DNA of 10,134 bases, taken from the NCBI GenBank assembly GCA_014377795.1, contig JACMOY010000243.1, positions 1 through 10,134 on the forward strand. The letters are read 5' to 3'. The translations under genes were made by a program, and so were the position numbers. Below, in pieces: positions 5,245 through 10,134 of this stretch (its first letter is position 1; each line of letters begins with the position of its first letter). Source of the DNA: Actinomycetota bacterium (GTDB lineage Bacteria; Actinomycetota; Actinomycetes; Actinomycetales; Angustibacteraceae). Under the pieces are notes generated by a model. It was not told where the DNA came from, did no database searches, and saw only the letters and a program-made list of their open reading frames with translations.

Positions 5245-6242
5245 GGTCGCTCCTTCGGGGTCGCCGGGCCGGTGGTCGCGGTCGAGGTGCTCCCGGCGCT
5301 GGGCCCAGTCTGCGCCGTGGTGGCGCCGGTGACGGGTTGGGCGCGCCGCACGTCCAGCCCGGCGCTGGCGGGCAGCACGAGGCGGGGGGCCGGCGTGACG
5401 TCGTAGCGCACCCCGAAGTTGTCCGACAGGTACATCAGGTCGCGACCGCCCGCCCCGTCGGCGAACCGCGCAGGCAGCGTGTCGGGGTCACCGATCGCCA
5501 GCACGCGGTACGGCGGCGACAGCGGGCGGTAGTCGACCAGGATCGCCTGTCCGGCCGAGCGGATCGCCGACAGTGCGGTCAGTCGCTGCCCGTTCACCGA
5601 CACCGCCTCGGCGCCGGCTTCCCACAGGCCGTTCACGACCTTCTGCAGGTCCTGGTCGAGGACCCGCCCGTCGTCCGCCGTCGTCGTGGCCCGCGCGTCA
5701 CCCCCCGGTGCCTCGGCGACCGCGGCGGCGTCGTCCACGGTGACCGTGATGCCGGGACCAGCCACCGACAGCGCTCCGGTGACCAGACCGAGGCGGCTGA
5801 CCTGGTCGGCCAGGTCACCCTGGGCCTGCTGCTGCAGCTGGCGGGTGCGCTCGGTCTCGAGCTGGTTCGCCAGCGCGACGTTGGCCTGCTGCAGCCGCGA
5901 GGCCACGCCGTCCTGGCGGCCGATCTCGGCGACGAGCAGGTCGCGCTCGGTGACCCGGCTGGTGGTCTGGCCGCGGGCCTGCAGGCCCGCGGTGGCCAGC
6001 AGCAGCCCCACGAGCACCAGCACGAGCAGCGCCGCGATGGATCGTCCGGCGCTGGTCGGCGGCTCACCGCCGGCCCGGCGTCGCTCGGCGGCCGCGGCGT
6101 AACCCAGATCGAGCGGGTGCTCCATGACGCCGGTCAGCAGCGCCATCGACTCGTCGCGGCGTCGCGCCGGGCCGGACCCGGGGTCGGGCGTGGGCGCGGG
6201 CGCGGGCGTGGGCACGGGGGTGGCGCCGTCGTCCGCGTTCAT
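5241..6242 (-). CDS. DUF881 membrane protein with Pro-rich cytoplasmic tail (Rv1823-like)
   Basis: This 333-residue protein starts with a flexible cytoplasmic region of about 65 residues, including a Pro/Ala/Thr repeat (PVPTPAPAPTPDPG) and the motif SMALLTGVMEHPLDLGY (32-48) typical of this subgroup. A membrane segment lies at about 69-87. A Gln-rich coiled coil follows (about 98-145, LQQANVALANQLETERTRQL). The extracytoplasmic DUF881 domain includes GPGITVTVDD, the block AGAEAVSVNGQRLTALSAIR and PPYRVLAIGDPDTL. The C-terminus is a Thr/Ser/Ala-rich tail. The ATG at 6242 overlaps the stop of the upstream phosphatidyltransferase gene (ATGA) and has no separate ribosome site. Longer upstream reading only overlaps that gene. 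Biochemical function is not known; the context suggests an envelope or division role. Confidence 0.92.
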   Translation of the reverse strand: MNADDGATPVPTPAPAPTPDPGSGPARRRDESMALLTGVMEHPLDLGYAAAAERRRAGGEPPTSAGRSIAALLVLVLVGLLLATAGLQARGQTTSRVTERDLLVAEIGRQDGVASRLQQANVALANQLETERTRQLQQQAQGDLADQVSRLGLVTGALSVAGPGITVTVDDAAAVAEAPGGDARATTTADDGRVLDQDLQKVVNGLWEAGAEAVSVNGQRLTALSAIRSAGQAILVDYRPLSPPYRVLAIGDPDTLPARFADGAGGRDLMYLSDNFGVRYDVTPAPRLVLPASAGLDVRRAQPVTGATTAQTGPSAGSTSTATTGPATPKERP

Positions 6243-6826
6243 GCCGGCGCCGGCGTGGCGCGCACCAGCCGAAGGGTCTGGATGGCGTACATCACCCCGG
6301 CCACCCAGTACAGAGCCGTGCCCCAGCCCACGAACCCCCAGCCGACCGGGCGGGCGATCGCGGCGACCACGCCGTCGCCGTCGCCGAGCAGCAGCAGCGG
6401 GAAGGCGTAGAGCAGGGCGGCGGTGGCGGCCTTGCCGACGAAGTGCACCGGCAGGGGTCCGTACCCGCGGCTGCGCAGCAGCGGCAGCAGCGCGGCGAGG
6501 AACAGCTCGCGGCCCAGCAGCACGATGACCAGCCACCACGGGATGACGCTGCGCCAGGCCAGCCCCAGCAGCGTCGTGAGGATGTACAGCCGGTCGGCGA
6601 GCGGGTCGAGCAGCGCCCCGATCCGCGACTCCAGCCCGAACGAACGGGCGATCTTGCCGTCCAGGTAGTCCGTGACGCCCGAGGCCGCCAGCAGGGCGAC
6701 CGCCCAGCCGTCGTGGCGCGCGAGCAGCAACCAGACGAACACCGGCACCCCGACCAGGCGCAGGGCCGAGAGCGCGTCCGGCACGGTCACGACGCGGTCC
6801 GGCGAACGGGTCGTCCCTGCGCTCAC
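6239..6826 (-). CDS. CDP-alcohol phosphatidyltransferase (PgsA2-like)
   Basis: This 195-residue integral membrane enzyme should transfer a phosphatidyl group from CDP-diacylglycerol to an alcohol such as glycerol-3-phosphate or phosphatidylglycerol. The CDP-alcohol signature is complete: D53xxD56G57xxA60R61, then G70xxxD74xxxD78 (TDYLDGKIARSFGLESRIGALLDPLAD). These aspartates bind the metal ions and the CDP group. Further hydrophobic helices lie at about 26-50, 81-115 and 130-185. Synteny matches M. tuberculosis pgsA2 (Rv1822), but the acceptor alcohol cannot be read from the sequence: phosphatidylglycerophosphate synthase and cardiolipin synthase are both possible. The GTG at 6826 follows GGAGGT by about 9 nt. 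It is the first gene after the tRNA terminator, and three membrane-protein genes follow with 4-nt overlaps. Confidence 0.93.
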   Translation of the reverse strand: MSAGTTRSPDRVVTVPDALSALRLVGVPVFVWLLLARHDGWAVALLAASGVTDYLDGKIARSFGLESRIGALLDPLADRLYILTTLLGLAWRSVIPWWLVIVLLGRELFLAALLPLLRSRGYGPLPVHFVGKAATAALLYAFPLLLLGDGDGVVAAIARPVGWGFVGWGTALYWVAGVMYAIQTLRLVRATPAPA

Positions 6827-6877
6827 TGTCCCCCACCTCCGCCGTACCGGTCGTGCTCTGGTGTCCAGGACGGGAAA

Positions 6878-6903
6878 CGGCCCGGGTCATCGGACCCGGG
6901 CCG
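6878..6903 (-). terminator. Intrinsic terminator after tRNA-Pro
   Basis: There is a perfect 11-bp GC-rich stem, minus-strand CGGCCCGGGTC (6903-6893) and GACCCGGGCCG (6888-6878), with a 4-nt loop, followed immediately by TTT then CCCG. It starts 5 nt after the encoded CCA of the tRNA. The short U-run is usual for high-GC actinobacteria. On the plus strand no T-run follows, so it acts on minus-strand transcripts and separates the tRNA from the pgsA2 operon. Confidence 0.85.
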
Positions 6904-6908
6904 CCGCG

Positions 6909-6985
<77 letters not shown>

Positions 6986-6992
6986 CTGACCT

Positions 6993-7020
6993 CGCGGGAC
7001 GACTATACAGGCGTCCCGCG
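6993..7020 (-). other. Perfect hairpin between der and tRNA-Pro, with a -10-like loop
   Basis: Nine-base arms (minus-strand CGCGGGACG at 7020-7012, CGTCCCGCG at 7001-6993) enclose a 10-nt loop. No U-run follows on either strand, so a typical terminator is unlikely. The loop holds TATAGT (7007-7002), a very good -10 hexamer. A start near 6995 would lie about 10 nt before the mature tRNA 5' end. A weak -35 candidate (CTGACC) lies about 20 bp upstream, overlapping the der stop codon. It may therefore be a tRNA promoter, the 3' end of the der transcript, or both. Confidence 0.5.
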
Positions 7021-7029
7021 TTCGCCCGG

Positions 7030-8547
7030 TCAGCCCTTGCGGCGCTTCTCGCGCACTCGCACGCTGACCTCGATCGGGGTGCCGGCGAAGCCGAAGGTCT
7101 CGCGCAGACGTCGCTCGATGAACCGCCGGTAGCCGGCCTCGAGGAACCCGCTGGCGAACACCACGAACCGCGGCGGGGACGTCGCAGCCTGGGTCGCGAA
7201 CAGGATCCGCGGCTGCTTGCCGCCGCGCACGGGGTGCGGGTGGGCCGCGACCATCTCGCCGAGGAACGCGTTCAGCCGGCCCGTGGGCACCCGTGTCTGC
7301 CAGGACTCCAACGCGATGTCGAGCGCGGGCACCAGCTTCTCGAGGTGGCGCCCGGTCAGGGCCGAGATGTTCACCCGCGGCGCCCACGGCACCTGCACCA
7401 GCTCGGACTCGATCTCGCGCTCGAGGTAGTAGCGGCGCTCCTCGTCGATGGTGTCCCACTTGTTGTACGCGATGACCAGCGCGCGGCCGGCGTCGATGAC
7501 CTGCTGCACGACCCGGATGTCCTGCTCGCTGATCGGGGTGCCCGCGTCGATCAGGACGACGGCCACCTCCGCCTTCTCCAGCGCGGTCTGGGTGCGCAGC
7601 GAGGCGTAGAAGTCCGCCCCCCGGGTCTGGTGCACCCGTCGTCGGATCCCGGCCGTGTCGACGAAGCGCCAGGTGCGGCCGGCGATCTCGACCAGCTCGT
7701 CGACCGGGTCGCGGGTGGTGCCGGCGACGGCGTCGACCACGACCCGCTCCGAACCCACGACCTTGTTGAGCAGCGAGGACTTGCCGACGTTCGGCCGACC
7801 GACCAGGGCCACCCGGCGCGGGCCGCCCTCGGCGTACGCGCCGCCGACCTGTGAGAACTCGGGCAGCACGGCGAGGCAGGCGTCGAGCAGGTCGCCGCTG
7901 CCGCGACCGTGCAGGGCCGATACGGGGTGCGGCTCACCCAGCCCGAGCGACCAGAGCATCGCGGCGTCGGCCTCGGCGCGGGCGTCGTCCACCTTGTTGG
8001 CCACCAGCACGACCGGCTTGCCCGAGCGTCGCAGCACCTTGACCACGTCGACGTCGGTGTCGGTCTCGCCGACGGTGGCGTCCACGACGAACATCACGGC
8101 GTCGGCCAGCTCGATCGCGATCTCGGCTTGCTCGGCCACCCGCAGGTGCAACCCGGTGACGTCGCGCTCCCACCCGCCGGTGTCGACGATGGTGAACCGG
8201 CGTCCGGTCCACTCCCCCTCGTACGCGACGCGGTCGCGGGTGACGCCGGGGACGTCCTCGACGACCGCCTCGCGGCGTCCCAGCACGCGGTTGACCAGCG
8301 TCGACTTGCCGACGTTCGGGCGGCCGATGACCGCGAGCACCGGCAGCGGACCGGACGGCGCAGCGGCCGGGCCGCCGTCCTCGGCCTGCTCGAGCAGGGC
8401 CTGGTCCTCGTCCGACAGGTCGTAGTCGGCCAGGCCGGCGCGCAGGCCGGTGGCGACGTGCGCCGACTCGTCGACGTCCGGGTTGACGTCCGGGTCGACG
8501 TCCGGTCGGCCGGGCGGGCCTGACTGCTCGGGGGTGGGGGTGGTCAC
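7030..8547 (-). CDS. der: Ribosome-assembly GTPase Der (EngA)
   Basis: Der is a double GTPase needed for maturation of the 50S ribosomal subunit. This 505-residue protein has both G domains intact. Domain 1 has GRPNVGKS (75-82), DTGG (122-125) and NKVD (184-187). Domain 2 has GRPNVGKS (250-257), DTAG (297-300) and NKWD (362-365). The C-terminal KH-like domain ends with the basic tail VREKRRKG. An acidic N-terminal extension of about 68 residues, common in actinobacterial Der, contains a repeated PDVD/PDVN tetrapeptide. The GTG at 8547 overlaps the acyltransferase stop (GTGA) and has GGAGG 7 nt upstream. It is the last gene of the tyrA-cmk-plsC-der run. Confidence 0.98.
   Translation of the reverse strand: MTTPTPEQSGPPGRPDVDPDVNPDVDESAHVATGLRAGLADYDLSDEDQALLEQAEDGGPAAAPSGPLPVLAVIGRPNVGKSTLVNRVLGRREAVVEDVPGVTRDRVAYEGEWTGRRFTIVDTGGWERDVTGLHLRVAEQAEIAIELADAVMFVVDATVGETDTDVDVVKVLRRSGKPVVLVANKVDDARAEADAAMLWSLGLGEPHPVSALHGRGSGDLLDACLAVLPEFSQVGGAYAEGGPRRVALVGRPNVGKSSLLNKVVGSERVVVDAVAGTTRDPVDELVEIAGRTWRFVDTAGIRRRVHQTRGADFYASLRTQTALEKAEVAVVLIDAGTPISEQDIRVVQQVIDAGRALVIAYNKWDTIDEERRYYLEREIESELVQVPWAPRVNISALTGRHLEKLVPALDIALESWQTRVPTGRLNAFLGEMVAAHPHPVRGGKQPRILFATQAATSPPRFVVFASGFLEAGYRRFIERRLRETFGFAGTPIEVSVRVREKRRKG
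8471..8506. repeat. Three tandem 12-bp repeats inside der
   Basis: Three copies of a 12-bp unit (tcgacgtccggg, ttgacgtccggg, tcgacgtccggt) lie head to tail near the 5' end of der and encode the peptide repeat [12 protein letters not shown]. The unit length is a multiple of three, so changes in copy number would keep the frame and alter only the disordered acidic extension. Confidence 0.85.
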
Positions 8548-9239
8548 GAGGCGTCCTCCAACCCCGCGGGCGGGGTGTCGTAGATGGCGATGCCGGTGCG
8601 CGCTGCGCTGGCCCGCACGTGGTCGGCGAGGGTGCTGCGCACCTGCTCGGTGAGCAGCCGGCTGGCCTCGCGGCGCGGCAGCCCCGGCGGTGGGGTGAGG
8701 GTGAAGGGGTCGCCGAAGACGACAGCGAGGCGCCGGCCGGGCCGCGGCGGCCGGCTGACGCTGCCCCCGAGCGGGCGGGTGCCGAGGCAGGCGACGGGGA
8801 CCACGGGCGCACCGCTGGCCATCGCGAGGAACGTGACGCCCGCGTGCACGGCGGCGACGTCCCCGAGCCCACGGCTGCCCTCGGGGAACACCCCCACCAC
8901 CCCCCCGCGGGCCAGCACCGCCAGCGCCGTCGTGATCGCGGTGCGGTCGGCGGACGAGCGGTCGATCGGGATCTGGCCCATCTGGGTCAGGATGAAGCCC
9001 GAGATGCCGTGGAACATCTCCTGCTTGACGACGAAGTGCGCCGGCCGCGGCGCCAGTCCGTAGACCAGCGGGCCGTCGATCAGGCCGGTGTGGTTCGAGG
9101 CGAGCAGCACCGGGCCGCAGGCAGGCACGCGGTGACCGTCGATCGTCGTGCTGCGGTAGAAGCCGTGGAACACGCCCTGCCAGACCCGTCGGCCGACCGC
9201 CGCGCGCAGCGGTGCCGGGGCCGTCACCGTGCTGCTCAC
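8544..9239 (-). CDS. PlsC-type lysophospholipid acyltransferase
   Basis: This 231-residue protein belongs to the 1-acyl-sn-glycerol-3-phosphate acyltransferase family, which adds the second acyl chain to make phosphatidic acid. The catalytic HX4D motif is present (NHTGLIDG, H50 and D55). The substrate-binding blocks are also present: GQIPIDRSS (88-96), FPEGSRG (118-124) and VPVACLG (147-153). The enzyme is compact and has no long N-terminal membrane helix, so it is probably peripheral to the membrane. The acceptor lipid cannot be settled from sequence. The GTG at 9239 overlaps the cmk stop codon by four bases and lacks a ribosome site, which implies translational coupling. The stop overlaps the der start in the same way. 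This insertion between cmk and der occurs in many actinobacteria. Confidence 0.93.
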   Translation of the reverse strand: MSSTVTAPAPLRAAVGRRVWQGVFHGFYRSTTIDGHRVPACGPVLLASNHTGLIDGPLVYGLAPRPAHFVVKQEMFHGISGFILTQMGQIPIDRSSADRTAITTALAVLARGGVVGVFPEGSRGLGDVAAVHAGVTFLAMASGAPVVPVACLGTRPLGGSVSRPPRPGRRLAVVFGDPFTLTPPPGLPRREASRLLTEQVRSTLADHVRASAARTGIAIYDTPPAGLEDAS

Positions 9240-9964
9240 GCCGTCACGACCGGACGCCGGCCGGTGCGCTGCTCGACCAGCGCGAGCACGGCGTCGACGA
9301 CCTGCTCGAACCCCAGCCCGGAGGAGTCGATGGTGACCACGCCGTCGGCGGCGACCGCGAACTGCGACACGGTCGAGTCGTCGCGGTCGCGGCGCACCAC
9401 CTGGTCGTGGGTGGCGGCGAGCGCGTCGTCGTCGGTCGAGCCGTGCAGCTCGCGGGCCCGCCGCTCGAGCCGGGCCTGCTCGCTGGCGGTGAGCAGGACG
9501 CGCACGGCGGCGTCCGGGGCGACCACGGTGGTGATGTCGCGGCCCTCGGCCACCGTGCCGACGGGGTGCTCGGCGATCAGCGCGCGCTGGCGACGGCGCA
9601 TCTGCTCGCGCACCGCGAGGTTGGTGGCCACCAGGCTGACCTGCTCGCTGACCCCGGTCGAGCGGATCTGCTCGCTGACGTCGGCGCCGTCGACGAGCAC
9701 GTGCACCTCGGTGGGATCGGTGGTGATCACCAGGGGCAGCCGCTCGCCCGCGCCCGCGACGGCGGCGCGGTCGTGCAGGTCGACGTGCTGGTCGAGGCAC
9801 CACCAGGCCAGCGCCCGGTACATCGCGCCGGTGTCGAGGTAGGCCAGCCCCAGCCGGCGGGCGGCCTCGCGAGAGCCGCGCGCCTCCCCCGACCCGCTCG
9901 GCCCGGCCACGGGGACGACGAGACTGCTGGCGCAGCCGTGGACGTCGGTTTCGGGCGTGCTCAC
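9236..9964 (-). CDS. cmk: Cytidylate kinase with an altered Walker A motif
   Basis: Cmk phosphorylates CMP and dCMP with ATP. The 242-residue length and most motifs are typical: [10 protein letters not shown] (42-51), [34 protein letters not shown], and [12 protein letters not shown] near the C-terminus. The nucleotide-binding loop is not typical. Where the family has DGPxGxGKS, this protein has AGPSGSGEA (residues 20-28). The invariant lysine is Glu27, the following Ser/Thr is Ala28, and the preceding Asp is Ala20. Spacing is unchanged and neither alternative frame restores GK[ST], so a simple frameshift does not explain it. The GTG at 9964 has AGGAG about 8 nt upstream. It lies 46 nt after the tyrA fragment and overlaps plsC. 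The family call is secure; whether it is active is doubtful. Confidence 0.93.
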   Translation of the reverse strand: MSTPETDVHGCASSLVVPVAGPSGSGEARGSREAARRLGLAYLDTGAMYRALAWWCLDQHVDLHDRAAVAGAGERLPLVITTDPTEVHVLVDGADVSEQIRSTGVSEQVSLVATNLAVREQMRRRQRALIAEHPVGTVAEGRDITTVVAPDAAVRVLLTASEQARLERRARELHGSTDDDALAATHDQVVRRDRDDSTVSQFAVAADGVVTIDSSGLGFEQVVDAVLALVEQRTGRRPVVTA

Positions 9965-9996
9965 AGGGGGTGCTCCTCGTACGGGGGACGGCCAGC

Positions 9997-10002
9997 AGCC
10001 TA
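9997..10002 (-). promoter_or_regulatory. Weak candidate -10 for cmk
   Basis: Minus-strand TAGGCT fits TANNNT and would give a leader of about 25 nt including the cmk ribosome site. No good -35 is found at 17-18 nt; TTGGAA lies 21 bp upstream. Transcription through from the preceding gene is equally likely. Confidence 0.25.
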
Positions 10003-10010
10003 GTCGAGGA

Positions 10011-10134
10011 TCACGCCTGCACGTTCCAACCGAGCCCCCGGAGCGCTTGGACGAGAGGCTGCTCGGCGGCGGGCAGCACCGCGACCTCGGCCAGCCCGAC
10101 CGGCTGGCCCCCGCTGTGCTCGAGCCGCAGGTCC
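10011..10134 (-). CDS. tyrA: Probable prephenate dehydrogenase, C-terminal fragment (partial)
   Basis: Only the last 40 codons and the stop are in the window; the gene continues past the right edge. The visible residues (ending PVGLAEVAVLPAAEQPLVQA, then LRGLGWNVQA) have the alternating strand-helix pattern of a C-terminal ACT-like regulatory domain. They resemble the ends of actinobacterial prephenate dehydrogenases, which lie directly upstream of cmk in many of these genomes. The enzyme converts prephenate to 4-hydroxyphenylpyruvate in tyrosine synthesis. The assignment rests on a short fragment plus gene order, so it is moderate. Confidence 0.65.
   Translation of the reverse strand, partial: DLRLEHSGGQPVGLAEVAVLPAAEQPLVQALRGLGWNVQA

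Noticed and set aside
6180..6236. GC-rich microsatellite as a regulatory repeat
   Set aside because: The GGGCGT/GGGCGC pattern simply encodes the Pro/Ala/Thr-rich N-terminus of the DUF881 protein.
8619..9842. Plus-strand open reading frame of about 400 codons opposite plsC and cmk
   Set aside because: Composition is typical of an antisense frame of GC-rich genes, no family motif is visible, and real conserved proteins occupy the minus strand throughout.
9878..9906. Compensating frameshift as the cause of the odd Cmk P-loop
   Set aside because: The other two frames read GGARLSR and GRRAALAR types of sequence and neither gives GK[ST]. The length between GPSGSG and LDTGAMYR is as expected, so substitutions are the simpler reading.

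Overview
The window is ordinary core chromosome from a high-GC actinobacterium. Every supported gene lies on the minus strand, so transcription runs from high to low coordinates. Two conserved actinobacterial blocks meet at a tRNA gene. The order pgsA2-DUF881-sbp-DUF881-gcvH-garA-MerR-DUF151-MerR-gcvP matches the Rv1822-Rv1832 neighbourhood of Mycobacterium tuberculosis. The order tyrA-cmk-plsC-der is a second familiar actinobacterial operon. The genus cannot be fixed from the sequence.

Region by region, in the direction of transcription. (1) 10134-7030 holds the tail of a probable prephenate dehydrogenase, then cmk, a PlsC-type acyltransferase and der, with cmk/plsC/der joined by GTGA stop-start overlaps. 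(2) 7020-6878 holds a hairpin, tRNA-Pro(GGG) with encoded CCA, and a strong terminator. (3) 6826-4163 holds a CDP-alcohol phosphatidyltransferase and three small membrane proteins (DUF881, Sbp/DUF1290, DUF881), all joined by 4-nt overlaps. (4) 4118-2458 holds gcvH, the FHA protein GarA and an FtsR-type MerR regulator, the last two overlapping. (5) 2440-1886 holds a DUF151 (BFN-family) protein whose promoter appears to make a leaderless mRNA. (6) 1810-1080 holds a second MerR regulator (ResR/McdR-like) with its own promoter and a dyad in its leader. (7) 1034-1 holds a glycine riboswitch followed by the N-terminal 268 codons of gcvP.

Three themes connect these genes. One is glycine cleavage: GcvH, riboswitch-controlled GcvP, and GarA, which in mycobacteria regulates 2-oxoglutarate and glutamate metabolism. 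The second is growth and division: two MerR regulators whose relatives act on cell-division genes, sbp/DUF881 genes that sit next to ftsA/ftsZ in Firmicutes, and the ribosome-assembly GTPase Der. The third is phospholipid synthesis: a CDP-alcohol phosphatidyltransferase, a PlsC-like acyltransferase and the CMP kinase that feeds CTP supply.

I found no mobile element, CRISPR array or defence system. The most surprising observation is that the otherwise intact Cmk lacks the Walker A lysine and following Ser/Thr (it reads GPSGSG-E-A). Next are the single-aptamer glycine riboswitch with a small ghost stem and a competing hairpin, the leaderless DUF151 promoter embedded in tandem 11-bp repeats, and the 24-bp dyad upstream of the second MerR gene.
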